NCBI GenBank assembly: GCA_027486675.1
Contig: JAIXOQ010000008.1
Coordinates: forward strand, 1-64,000
DNA length: 64,000 nucleotides
DNA from: Pseudomonadota bacterium
GTDB lineage: Bacteria; Bdellovibrionota; UBA1018; CAIMNF01
Direction of reading: 5' to 3'
How positions within the stretch are numbered: the stretch's first letter is position 1; the number at the start of each line of letters is the position of its first letter. The notes under the pieces were generated by a model that saw only the letters and a list, made by a program, of their open reading frames with translations, ran no database searches and had not been told where the DNA came from. Positions 1-7,835 of this stretch are shown here, in pieces. The translations under genes were made by a program, and so were the position numbers.

Positions 1-246
1 AGCGGAGTGGTATTAGTTAAGGGGCCAAACGGGGAAGTTTTGGATCAAATCCTTGCTTACGAAATCGACGAGTTTGACGAGAGGGTTCCAGAAGCAAAGA
101 CGCTTGCTCCGGCTCACGAACGATTTTCAGGACCACTGGGTCTGTCAGCGGGGCAGTTATCTCTGCCTTCTAGCGGTGACTGCGATGACATCGCCAGTGG
201 CAACCTACCCAGAAAAAAGCCGACAAAACCTGGTTTGCAGGGGTAA
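1..246 (+). CDS. Possible C-terminal end of an unknown protein (5' partial)
   Basis: An open frame enters from the left edge and stops with TAA at 244-246. The first 40 or so residues are acidic and look protein-like (a GPNGEVLDQ stretch, then EIDEFDERVPEAK). The last half is Ser/Gly/Pro rich and less convincing, and a second frame overlaps it. I recognise no family. It may be the tail of a gene that begins outside the window, or chance coding. It lies upstream of the thiamine riboswitch and on the same strand, with about 85 bases between its stop and the aptamer. Confidence 0.3.
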   Translation, partial: SGVVLVKGPNGEVLDQILAYEIDEFDERVPEAKTLAPAHERFSGPLGLSAGQLSLPSSGDCDDIASGNLPRKKPTKPGLQG

Positions 247-330
247 TGCATTTATCGCAGTAGGGTAAGCGCGGTACAAGTCGCAAAAAATGAATGGATA
301 GCGTGCGAGTCGTAGTGTAATTAGTTTGAA

Positions 331-418
331 TATTCGGGGAGCTGCAAATTGATGCGGCTGAGAGGCTTGGTCTTCCAGGCGACCCTCTAACTTGATCCAG
401 GTAATGCTGGCGAAAGGA
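331..418 (+). promoter_or_regulatory. TPP riboswitch (THI box)
   Basis: The core motifs of the thiamine pyrophosphate aptamer are present in order. They are GGGGAGCTG near 336, GGCTGAGA at 356-363, the ACCCTCTAACTTGATC stretch from 382, and GGTAATGCTGGCG ending at 412. A short P1 helix can form between TTCG at 333-336 and CGAA at 411-414. The Shine-Dalgarno AAGGA (414-418) abuts the 3' strand of P1, and the thiM ATG follows at 423. Ligand-stabilised P1 could therefore block ribosome binding directly. The genes downstream are thiamine genes, which supports the call. Control at translation is inference. Confidence 0.95.
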
Positions 419-422
419 ACAT

Positions 423-1247
423 ATGGGCACGCTTTCAAATCGTTTCGATTCTCATTTTCTCTATAGACAAATCAGTCAAGTTCGATCTCGTTCGCCGTTG
501 ATTCTGAATCTGACGAACACAGTCGTGATGAATATCACAGCTAATGCCTTGCTTGCTGTAGGCGCATCCCCAGTGATGGCCCATGCAAAAGAGGAACTCG
601 AGAATCTCGTTTCAATCGCTCACGGCCTCTTGATTAACGTTGGTACTCTTGATGCGGCATTTTTGGAAAGTGCCAAGCTCGCAGTGCGGTGCGCAAAGAG
701 GTCAGGTTTACCCATAGTCCTTGATCCAGCGGGCGCTGGCGCTAGTTCATTCAGAACCGAAGCTGTTCGAGCGCTTCTTACCGGCGGTGGCGTCTCCGTT
801 CTACGTGGAAATGCATCGGAAATTTCAGCAATTGTCGATTCAGGTGTGAAGACTCGGGGAGTTGACACTTCAGTCTCTTCATTAAGCGCCCTAAGCGCGG
901 CACAAAATTTATCCTTGACTTACGGCGTAACCGTTGTAATCAGTGGTGAGGTCGATCTTGTCGTCAACAAAGAACAAGTAGCAAGTATCAGAGGCGGTCA
1001 TTCCATCATGTCCCGAGTGACTGGAATGGGTTGTACCGCAACTTCGCTAGTCGCAGCATTCTCGGCAGTGTGTGACTCGACGTTTGACGCAGCTGTCTGC
1101 TCGATGGCGATTGCCTCAAAGGCCGGTGAGATTGCAAAGGAGAACTCGCACGGTCCCGGCACGTTCGTCCCTGCTTTCCTCGATACTCTATATTCTCTAG
1201 ATGAGACGCAGCTACAGATTGATATTGAGGTGATGAATGCGCCGTAA
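423..1247 (+). CDS. thiM: Hydroxyethylthiazole kinase ThiM
   Basis: This cytoplasmic enzyme phosphorylates 4-methyl-5-(2-hydroxyethyl)thiazole with ATP in the salvage branch of thiamine synthesis. The 274 residues are the usual family length. Family features are the N-terminal LNLTNTVVMNITANALLAVGASP stretch (about residues 28-50), the VLDPAGAGASSFR segment near residue 100, and the anion-hole/catalytic segment VTGMGCTATS with Cys204. The ATG at 423 is set by AAGGA at the end of the TPP riboswitch. It is the first gene of thiM-thiE-thiD and overlaps thiE by 11 bases, so coupled translation is likely. With no thiC or thiG in view, the operon points to salvage rather than full de novo synthesis, though those genes could lie elsewhere. 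Confidence 0.96.
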   Translation: MGTLSNRFDSHFLYRQISQVRSRSPLILNLTNTVVMNITANALLAVGASPVMAHAKEELENLVSIAHGLLINVGTLDAAFLESAKLAVRCAKRSGLPIVLDPAGAGASSFRTEAVRALLTGGGVSVLRGNASEISAIVDSGVKTRGVDTSVSSLSALSAAQNLSLTYGVTVVISGEVDLVVNKEQVASIRGGHSIMSRVTGMGCTATSLVAAFSAVCDSTFDAAVCSMAIASKAGEIAKENSHGPGTFVPAFLDTLYSLDETQLQIDIEVMNAP

Positions 1248-1890
1248 AACAGATATGCGTCTCTATCTAATAGCTGATGTGAATTCTATCGGGGAGCGTG
1301 ATCCATTAGAAGTGATTGTGCCCGCCATTGAGGGGGGAGTGACAGCGGTGCAATTACGCGCTAAAAATCTGAACAGATCCCAGTTTTCATCGCTTGCCGC
1401 GCGGATTCTCACAGTTCTGCGACCTAAAGAAGTTCCCCTCATCATCAACGATGATGTTCAAGTGGCATTTGAAGTAAGGGCCGACGGAGTGCATGTCGGT
1501 AAAGATGACTGTTCTTCTACTGAGGCAAGAGAAATTCTTGGTCCAAAAGCGATCATTGGATACTCGATTGAGAATGACGATCCATGGAAATCTGCACTTT
1601 CGTATCCAGTCGATTACTTAGGATTGAGTCCGACATTTCCGACGCAAACGAAATCTGGATTTAGGTCTTATTGGGGCTTAGAAGGGCTTAGGTTCGTGAG
1701 GGGACAGACTTCACTTCCGCTGATCGCGATTGGCGGTATCAGCATGGATAATGTCAAAAGTACCTTGGATGCTGGGGCGGACGGAGTAGCTGTTGCCTCC
1801 GCGATCTGCATGGCCGTTGATGTAGAAAAGACAACTCGAAGCCTTCGAAGCGCGATTGAACAAGCTCCCGTCGTCCGGGGGATCTCATGA
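1237..1890 (+). CDS. thiE: Thiamine phosphate synthase ThiE
   Basis: ThiE joins HMP pyrophosphate and thiazole phosphate to give thiamine monophosphate. The 217-residue TIM barrel shows AVQLRAKN near residue 37, LIINDDV (substrate loop, about 68-74), ADGVHVGKDD (about 81-90), LGLSPTFPTQTKSG (phosphate-binding loop, about 129-142) and IAIGGIS (about 164-170). I chose the ATG at 1237 because GAGG at 1227-1230 sits at normal spacing. An in-frame ATG at 1255 lacks such a site. The start overlaps the end of thiM and the stop overlaps the start of thiD by 4 bases, so the three proteins are probably made from one message under the TPP riboswitch. Confidence 0.95.
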   Translation: MRRKTDMRLYLIADVNSIGERDPLEVIVPAIEGGVTAVQLRAKNLNRSQFSSLAARILTVLRPKEVPLIINDDVQVAFEVRADGVHVGKDDCSSTEAREILGPKAIIGYSIENDDPWKSALSYPVDYLGLSPTFPTQTKSGFRSYWGLEGLRFVRGQTSLPLIAIGGISMDNVKSTLDAGADGVAVASAICMAVDVEKTTRSLRSAIEQAPVVRGIS

Positions 1891-2705
1891 GCAAATATAT
1901 TCGATGCCTGACGATCGCTGGGTCTGATTGTGGGGGTGGAGCAGGAATACAGGCAGACCTAAAAACCTTTTCAGCCTTAGGTTGTTATGGGATGTCAGCG
2001 ATCACAGCGCTGACTGCACAGAATACAATCGAAGTTAGGTCTGTGTTTCATGTCCCTCCAAAGTTCATCGCTGAGCAGATTGATGTACTGCTCGATGACA
2101 TTGGAGTCGATGCAATCAAGATTGGGATGCTCGCAAATAAAGAAGTGATCGAGGTCGTGGCCGATCGCATGAAGAAATGCGCGAATGTTCCTTTAGTCGT
2201 TGACCCGGTGATGATCTCAAAAAGTGGACACACTCTTCTTCCGAATGATGCGATCCAGCTCCTTTCAAGCGCGCTGTTACCTTTAGCGACCCTGATTACC
2301 CCAAATCTAGAAGAAGCTGAAAAGATGACTCGTACAAAAATTGAGACACGTGACGACATGGCAAAGGCGGGCAGGGCGCTGACGATGCAGGGTGCGAGAG
2401 CTGTTTTGATCAAGGGTGGTCATCTCAGGTCTATCGATAGTCCTGACTGCTTAATCGAGGGGTCAAAGAACAGGGAGGTTCATTGGATTGAAGGCGATCG
2501 CATCGATACAATGAACACACACGGTACGGGCTGTACTTTGTCGGCTGCAATCGCAGCATATTTGGCAAAAGGAAGCTCGTTACTTCAGGCAGTAGTATCG
2601 GCGAAGCGTTACCTGAGCGGTGCCATTCATGCGGGTGCAAGGTACTCCATCGGAAAGGGAAACGGACCGGTGCTCCATTTTTACGGTCAGTGGGAGAATT
2701 GTTAG
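1887..2705 (+). CDS. thiD: HMP kinase / HMP-phosphate kinase ThiD
   Basis: ThiD phosphorylates hydroxymethylpyrimidine twice to supply HMP-PP to ThiE. It belongs to the ribokinase-like family and has 272 residues, the normal length. Visible motifs are TIAGSDCGGGAGIQADLKTF (residues 9-28), MSAITALTAQNT (about 36-47), VVDPVMISKSG (about 109-119), the ITPN segment near 138 and the C-terminal anion hole HGTGCTLSAAIAAYL (about 210-224). The start ATGA overlaps the thiE stop. A hairpin with a T-run follows at 2839-2869, so this is the last gene of the riboswitch-controlled operon. Confidence 0.95.
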   Translation: MSKYIRCLTIAGSDCGGGAGIQADLKTFSALGCYGMSAITALTAQNTIEVRSVFHVPPKFIAEQIDVLLDDIGVDAIKIGMLANKEVIEVVADRMKKCANVPLVVDPVMISKSGHTLLPNDAIQLLSSALLPLATLITPNLEEAEKMTRTKIETRDDMAKAGRALTMQGARAVLIKGGHLRSIDSPDCLIEGSKNREVHWIEGDRIDTMNTHGTGCTLSAAIAAYLAKGSSLLQAVVSAKRYLSGAIHAGARYSIGKGNGPVLHFYGQWENC

Positions 2706-2838
2706 TGAGCTACTCGAGGGTTTATATCTTCACAAGTTTTGGGGTACGTGCGGAGTTTTTTTCGAAATTGTTCTTCTTTCGATCCCATTGTGAACTCGGT
2801 TATTAGCCGCATGGCGCACTGAGTCTTGGGCCAACCGC

Positions 2839-2869
2839 AGTGATTGAGCTGAAGAATCACTCTATTTTT
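2839..2869 (+). terminator. Rho-independent terminator for the thi operon
   Basis: AGTGATT (2839-2845) pairs perfectly with AATCACT (2855-2861) across a 9-base loop, followed by CTATTTTT. It lies about 130 bases beyond the thiD stop. Its right edge touches the stop codon of the convergent gene on the minus strand, where no T-run follows, so it should act on plus-strand transcripts only. Confidence 0.65.
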
Positions 2870-4061
2870 GTGTACTCAATTCAATGAAACGGTTTTGAAG
2901 TTGGATGTTGCTTGCTTCGAAGCTGACGTGAGGGATTTCGTAGGGATCCGGACGGGCAGCCAACTGGTTGAAGGTAGCTCCAATTTCTGCAAAAGACGCT
3001 TGAAGGACGAGTCGTAATAACTTTGCCTTTTCCTCGCGACTAGCCGCGGGTGCGTAATGTTTTTGATAAAACCACTTACGAAATGGGGCAAAGTGCTCAT
3101 GGATTCCATTCATCAACCCAGCTTCGACTCTATTGAGCGATTTATAATCTAGATTATTCTCGAAATTTCGTGTCTCTTTCATAAAGATGAAATTGTCGCG
3201 CAATGGACCTGAGAGCGGAGCGTAGTAGGTCATAAAATCAGCTATAATCTGTGGCTGATTGCTTTGGTAAAGTGCGATCAAGTCTGCAAACAATTCGGAA
3301 TATGCGAGCACGTGATCTTCAAAAAACCGGAGGTTGAAATCGTAGTGCGGTTTTTTAAAGTCATTCTTGATTTGTTCAATTCGTTCAGCACTCTTCGACT
3401 GTTCATACTCTATTCTCAAATCGAGAACGTGATTAAACGCAACGGAAAGTGGATTGTCCCTTGCCCAGTTGAAAAAATTTTCGTGAAATAAAATGTGACC
3501 GTATTCATGAGAGAAAATGCCTAAATACAATCCAGTTTCAAAATCTTTAGAAGATTTCAAAAAAGATAGTTCTGCACCTCGTTCGATCACTGCTCTGGCC
3601 CAATTGGGCCGAATGATGGAAAGGTCTTGTTTGGCGATGGCTGTTTTGAACTCTGCTTTTGCTTCCGCGTGAGAATTCTCAAAAAATGACGTAATTCGTT
3701 CGGGAGCCGTTATCTCATTTGAAAAGCTCGCCGAAAAATCAGCGAGTCCTTGAACCGGCTTGCCGTCGAAGCCTTTCACCCAGTTGTCTGCTGGGGTTAT
3801 AGTTATAGAAATATCGCGGGGAAGGAGGATGAGATTTAAGAAGTTTTCATTGATCGAAGTGACGGTGGCAATCAAAGAAGTTTTCAGCTTCGCTGACTCT
3901 TCGATAGTTAATTCGGTTCTACCGACGAGGCTAGAGCATTCAAAGTTGATTTGAACTGCTGATGCAGGGCGAGCGATGGTCGCGAGTGCGATGGTCATGA
4001 GTGGGGAGAGAGCGGCGATTGCGCTTAAACGATGATTGCGACTCGCTTTGCTCAGGGTCAT
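2862..4061 (-). CDS. Secreted HExxH metalloprotease candidate
   Basis: This is an exported protein of 399 residues. An N-terminal signal peptide (basic start, hydrophobic core SAIAALSPLMTIALATIA, cleavage after ARPASA near residue 36) precedes a mature domain of unknown family. Zinc-site evidence is HEYGH at residues 185-189 in an SHEYGHILFHE context. A downstream ELFADLIALY helix has Glu256 placed as a gluzincin third ligand (ExxAD). The start at 4061 is needed for a full-length signal peptide. It is alone on its strand and convergent with the thi operon. A TTGACTACTTT element lies only about 19 bases upstream of the ATG. Substrate unknown; peptidase activity is inferred from the motif. Confidence 0.75.
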   Translation of the reverse strand: MTLSKASRNHRLSAIAALSPLMTIALATIARPASAVQINFECSSLVGRTELTIEESAKLKTSLIATVTSINENFLNLILLPRDISITITPADNWVKGFDGKPVQGLADFSASFSNEITAPERITSFFENSHAEAKAEFKTAIAKQDLSIIRPNWARAVIERGAELSFLKSSKDFETGLYLGIFSHEYGHILFHENFFNWARDNPLSVAFNHVLDLRIEYEQSKSAERIEQIKNDFKKPHYDFNLRFFEDHVLAYSELFADLIALYQSNQPQIIADFMTYYAPLSGPLRDNFIFMKETRNFENNLDYKSLNRVEAGLMNGIHEHFAPFRKWFYQKHYAPAASREEKAKLLRLVLQASFAEIGATFNQLAARPDPYEIPHVSFEASNIQLQNRFIELSTQK

Positions 4062-4067
4062 GCGTCA

Positions 4068-4083
4068 GCAAAGTAGTCAAATA
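4068..4083 (-). promoter_or_regulatory. Shared TTGACTACTTT element, copy 1
   Basis: On the gene strand this reads TATTTGACTACTTTGC. It matches the element at 7685-7700 at 14 of 16 bases and lies directly upstream of the secreted metalloprotease start. The TTGAC core resembles a -35 box, but it is too close to the ATG to give a normal leader from this start. Confidence 0.3.
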
Positions 4084-4248
4084 CTACAATGGCGTCAACG
4101 ATAATCGGGCCAAGACTGAACTTGGGTCAACCGCCCAAGGATTTCGTGCGAAAGAATCGGTGCGACTCTATGCGCCACCTTTGAGTTATAAGTCCAACAA
4201 GCTTCTTTCTGATCAGGGCATGATAACTCGTGTAAGCCCTCGGGTAGC

Positions 4249-4740
4249 CTAATCGCGCAACGATACTTCATGATCATCAATTGTAAGGACAACAACCTCA
4301 CCTTCGTTCCCGTCTGCATCGAGTTTGTTCAGGTAAACAAAACCACCAATTGTCATCACTGGATCCGAAAGTGTGCCACTGGAAAAGAAGCCCAGTTCTA
4401 GTTCTGCTTTTAATGATTTATCTTCGACCACGTGGACATTCTTCACATGAACAACTTGTATTTTGGAATTATCATTCTGAGTAATCACTTTATCTTGAGT
4501 CAGTTGAGAGGTTTCGGTGTCTGGATCTAGCGTGTAGGTTTTCGTTTTGTTAGTGCTTCTGTCTGTCAGCTGAATAACGATCGAGACAAACCTAGCCGTT
4601 TTCTTTTTTTTATCGAATTCAAAGTCGTAGGAAACCGTAGCTCCAAAATGCTCTGGATCTGAAGTCTCTGCCTCAAGGTCCTTCCCACCACGACATCCAA
4701 ATAAAGCGACCACAGCAAGCAGCGCAAAGAACTTCTTCAT
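4249..4740 (-). CDS. Predicted lipoprotein of unknown function
   Basis: A 163-residue protein begins with a short lipoprotein signal, MKKFFALLAVVALFGC, with lipobox LFGC and the lipidated Cys at residue 16. The mature part is mostly beta-strand-like and polar (FGATVSYDFEFDKKKKTARFVSIVIQ is typical), with no motif I recognise. Lipid anchoring in the cell envelope is inferred from the lipobox. It is monocistronic. Upstream on its strand, TTGACA preceded by TAG (4770-4777 region) could be a -35 box. Confidence 0.7.
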   Translation of the reverse strand: MKKFFALLAVVALFGCRGGKDLEAETSDPEHFGATVSYDFEFDKKKKTARFVSIVIQLTDRSTNKTKTYTLDPDTETSQLTQDKVITQNDNSKIQVVHVKNVHVVEDKSLKAELELGFFSSGTLSDPVMTIGGFVYLNKLDADGNEGEVVVLTIDDHEVSLRD

Positions 4741-4885
4741 GCGGGCAGACTAAACCAATTATCATTTTTGTCAACTATTTTGTTATCAGAGAGTGTTATC
4801 AATGCGGGCTGAGCAATTTATTCAGTTTACATAGAGTGGGCGTTGCTAATCCACAGTTACCGTCAGTTTAGGTGCCAGCATCACT

Positions 4886-5128
4886 TTGAACAACTCGGAT
4901 TGGTTAGCTTTGAGTAAGAACAGTGCGTGGGACGGGCTCGACGAGCTCATGATTCAGTTTGAACTGTTCGTGAAGGTTGCTGGATATCCTTCAGTTACTG
5001 TCTTACGGTCTGAAGCAAGCTTTGAAAGCCTATTAGGGTTGCTTGGGGGTGCATTCAAGAGCGGCACTGTGAGCATTCAGAATCCCGCAAATGAAACCGC
5101 GGCTCAGGTTCAAATTTCTCTTCTTTGA
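4886..5128 (+). CDS. Small open frame, possible gene remnant
   Basis: An 80-residue frame with a TTG start lies in an otherwise empty stretch from 4741 to 5306. The same frame is open back to 4850. The translation has plausible alternating strand and helix character (STVTVSLGASITL, then AWDGLDELMIQFELFVKVAG), but there is no ATG and no convincing ribosome-binding site. It may be a fragment of a larger exported protein that has decayed, or chance. I see no other gene in 4741-5306. Confidence 0.2.
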   Translation: MNNSDWLALSKNSAWDGLDELMIQFELFVKVAGYPSVTVLRSEASFESLLGLLGGAFKSGTVSIQNPANETAAQVQISLL

Positions 5129-5306
5129 GCATTGACGTCTCTTACGTGTATCTCAGCCGCTCCTCACCTGTAACGCAATCGCGTCGCATCAACAGGATCT
5201 GAATTTACGGAACAAGCCGTAAGTGGAGTTAGCGAAGGGCCTCTCGTGTTATCCTTGAACGGCAAATTGAGTGTGTCTCAAAAGCAAAAAAGGGAGAATT
5301 CGATTG

Positions 5307-5597
5307 ATGTCAAAATCTGAAAGAATATTTCAAATCCTGGGGAGGTCGTTTTTTGGTCTTGGAATCGTCTCATTCATTTTGATATTTGTACTTGGGTCCA
5401 ACAATGAAGAGTATCAGGACATTTTTCCAACGCTTGTTTCGTTCGCAGTCTTTACTCTCGCGTATTTTGGCAGTGTCATTGCGTTCTTTATGGCGAAGCG
5501 AACTCAATTGGCAAAAGACAATCCCATGGTAAGAAATGCATATGCGATTCAGTTTCTAGTCAGCCTGTTTGCCTTTCTGCTATCGATCTTTAGATAA
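5307..5597 (+). CDS. Small inner-membrane protein, three predicted helices
   Basis: A 96-residue protein starts at ATG 5307, preceded by AGGGAGA at suitable distance. A GTG at 5271 is possible but would add a charged stretch with no clear ribosome site. Three hydrophobic segments are visible: FFGLGIVSFILIFVLG (about 12-27), a PTLVSFAVFTLAYFGSVIAFF segment (about 36-56) and a C-terminal IQFLVSLFAFLLSIF. No family is recognised. It stands 10 bases before the SRPBCC remnant and might be cotranscribed with it. Confidence 0.6.
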   Translation: MSKSERIFQILGRSFFGLGIVSFILIFVLGSNNEEYQDIFPTLVSFAVFTLAYFGSVIAFFMAKRTQLAKDNPMVRNAYAIQFLVSLFAFLLSIFR

Positions 5598-5607
5598 TTG
5601 CATCGAT

Positions 5608-6102
5608 ATGAGACCCGAAATGAATATCGATCCGAAACTTGATCTCGTCTTTGAACGCACAACCTTAATCCCCGTTGAAAAACTCTGGAAGGGCTGGACC
5701 GATCCCGAGACGCTCATGAAGTGGTTTTGCCCAAAACCTTGGCGGGTTACGGATTGCCGGATAGATCTTCGCGCCGGTGGTGAATTCCTCAATGTGATGG
5801 AAAGCCCAAACGGAGAAAAAGCAGTCAACCCGGGTTGCTACCTTGAAGTGATTGAACATCAGAAGCTTGTTTGGACTGGAATGATGACGAAAGGGTTTCG
5901 CCCGCTGCCCTCATCTGATCCATTGGGATTCCAGTTTGTCGCGACTCTCCTTTTTAATCAGACCGACCAAGGGACCTTGTACCAAGCGATCGTTGCCCAT
6001 ACCGATGAAGAGGGTCGGAAGAAGCACGAAGCTATGGGTTTTTAAGAGGGCTGGGGAAAAGCTTTTGATCAGCTTGTGGAACTGATTAAGGACTCAAAGT
6101 GA
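5608..6102 (+). pseudogene. SRPBCC/AHSA1-like protein interrupted by an in-frame TAA
   Basis: The frame encodes a START-like (Aha1 C-terminal-like) small-molecule-binding domain. Typical features are FERTTLIPVEKLWKGWTDPETLMKWFCP, the RAGGEF turn and HTDEEGRKKHEAMGF. Translation stops at TAA 6043-6045 after 145 residues. The same frame then continues EGWGKAFDQLVELIKDSK to TGA 6100-6102, which is exactly the family's usual C-terminal helix. One sense codon has therefore become TAA. The product would lose its last 18 residues, a helix that packs against the binding cavity. Read-through, a functional short form or a sequencing error cannot be excluded. An alternative start is ATG 5620. Confidence 0.75.
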
Positions 6103-6266
6103 GCCAAGTCAGACAAACAAACGCGGAACGAAAGTCAGTGCGTACAAGGGTGGGTTCCCAAAAACCTAAAGTGAGCGTCGCCACGAGTGCTCAGCCCTGG
6201 AGCGATCCGAAAAGAAAGGATGCCCATTCTCAGCTGCGCAACCAATCAAACTCCTGTTACGGCAGT

Positions 6267-7652
6267 CTAAAACCCCGTCCACCAACCGGTCTTTTGATAT
6301 GACTTCATAAGCATCTCGGCCGGGTTCGGGCTTTTGCTGACGCTCGATTGATTTTGATCGGATCGAGGGTTCGGGAATAGGGATGTTACTGTTTGGTTGC
6401 GCCCAGCGCGTGACTCACGCTTGAACTCACGGGTTAATTGTTTCAGCAACCGGTCAAATCTTGCCCTTCGCTGGCCTAGCGCAGTCGTCCCTTCGGTGAG
6501 CGAACCTTCTTCGATGATCGCGGTGATTTGGGAGCGGTATGTGTTTGCAAGTGCAATCAAATACTCCAAATCATATACATAGGCTTCTTGCCTTCTATAG
6601 CCCTCGGAAACACTGGTGTACGGGGAGGAAAGGCTGGCAAGCAATCCATGCACATGCTGCAGTTCAAACTCACCTAATTGGTCAATCTCAACTCCATTCA
6701 ACACGCGCAGCTTTTGGGTAGAAAGCTTTGCTGGTGATTCAGTCTCAAATAGATCCAACAACTTTGGAATTTTGATCTTTTCAAATTCGAAATGGGAATC
6801 ACCTTTCTGCCAACCACCTATAATCTGAAGGGATTGCACTAAACGCGATTTGACTGTCTTCACAATCATGAAGAATACGCTGTAGAATCCCGACATTGTT
6901 AAAAGGGTTTTCGGGATAATCCCGTCAGCTTCATTTGCGAGGGTGAGAAACGAGACTCCCGTCGCCACAGTGAGTAAAACGAGCGGAATAAGTTCTTTCT
7001 TCATCCCAGTTGCCAAGTGTGTAACTTGGCTTTGCGAGCCCTGAATTGATAGCGCTGCGATTTTCGCAGTTGCGTAAATAAAGTCTATGTCCGCCTTGAT
7101 ACGGGCCTCCTCAGACAATTTGATCTTTGGATCCCGATGAAAGCGCCTATACCAAAGCATCAACTGGGTGTCACTGGTGCTTGTCGGTGTAACTAAGAAC
7201 TTTTCAGGATCAATGTAGTCGCTGGAGGATTTGTTCACCGAAGGCGATATGCTATCTTTAACGCCTGCCCAGATCAACTGCGCGGACTGTAGAAGACTTT
7301 CGATCGTTTCGTCCATTCTCCCTAAAGCCTCTACGTACGCCTGAGGTTGATTGGTTCCTTGTTTCAAATCTATTGCCGCTGCTTTCGCCAACCGCAGGAA
7401 TGATGCGGAATGCATATCTACCGTGTTGATAAATGCGGTTCTCAGTTCATCTGGCATCGATTGAACAACTGCATGCCATTTTAGGTCTTCTTTGAGCACC
7501 TCTTGGATTGTGTAATGTAGGCTTTCTGCGCCATTTGCAGAAAGTTTGCATGCGTTTTGGATTGAGAGCCAAACTGCAGAAGGCTCTTTAGCCTGGACGT
7601 TAAGGCTCAACAGTGAAATTGCGAATATTGCTAAGACATAAATTCGAGTCAT
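6267..7652 (-). CDS. Exported/membrane protein of unknown function
   Basis: About 461 residues from ATG 7652. The N-terminus MTRIYVLAIFAISLLSLNVQAKEPS is a good signal peptide. A TTG at 7697 would extend it by 15 residues without a ribosome site. The middle has two close hydrophobic segments (LIPLVLLTVATGVSFLTLA and LLTMSGFYSVFFMIV, about residues 225-270), suggesting a membrane hairpin. Flanking parts are helical and charged, and the C-terminus is basic and Ser/Asn-rich (RSDQNQSSVSKSPNP). I recognise no family. A TTGACTACTTTACT element lies just upstream, shared with the metalloprotease gene at 2862-4061. Confidence 0.65.
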   Translation of the reverse strand: MTRIYVLAIFAISLLSLNVQAKEPSAVWLSIQNACKLSANGAESLHYTIQEVLKEDLKWHAVVQSMPDELRTAFINTVDMHSASFLRLAKAAAIDLKQGTNQPQAYVEALGRMDETIESLLQSAQLIWAGVKDSISPSVNKSSSDYIDPEKFLVTPTSTSDTQLMLWYRRFHRDPKIKLSEEARIKADIDFIYATAKIAALSIQGSQSQVTHLATGMKKELIPLVLLTVATGVSFLTLANEADGIIPKTLLTMSGFYSVFFMIVKTVKSRLVQSLQIIGGWQKGDSHFEFEKIKIPKLLDLFETESPAKLSTQKLRVLNGVEIDQLGEFELQHVHGLLASLSSPYTSVSEGYRRQEAYVYDLEYLIALANTYRSQITAIIEEGSLTEGTTALGQRRARFDRLLKQLTREFKRESRAGRNQTVTSLFPNPRSDQNQSSVSKSPNPAEMLMKSYQKTGWWTGF

Positions 7653-7684
7653 GAGATCAACGTTTAAGGCACTCAGTCTAACTA

Positions 7685-7700
7685 GTAAAGTAGTCAACTA
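7685..7700 (-). promoter_or_regulatory. Shared TTGACTACTTT element, copy 2
   Basis: On the gene strand this reads TAGTTGACTACTTTAC, 14 of 16 bases identical to the element at 4068-4083. It lies about 35 bases upstream of the ATG at 7652 and could contain a -35 box (TTGACT). No strong -10 is visible at standard spacing. Confidence 0.35.
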
Positions 7701-7835
7701 AATCATGTTCTACTCAGGTGGTCCCCGTTGAGCGGATCTTGGTATCGAAGGGATTCCAAACGAACCTTTCTTCCCGCAAGCAGCGCTTAGCCTTGCAGCC
7801 ACCTCCTATCAGTCTTAGGGCTATGTTAACGCGGA

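Noticed and set aside
6099-6302. 67-codon plus-strand frame after the SRPBCC remnant
   Set aside because: It overlaps the extended end of the SRPBCC frame and the 3' end of the convergent exported-protein gene, has a GTG start and low-complexity polar composition, and no ribosome site.
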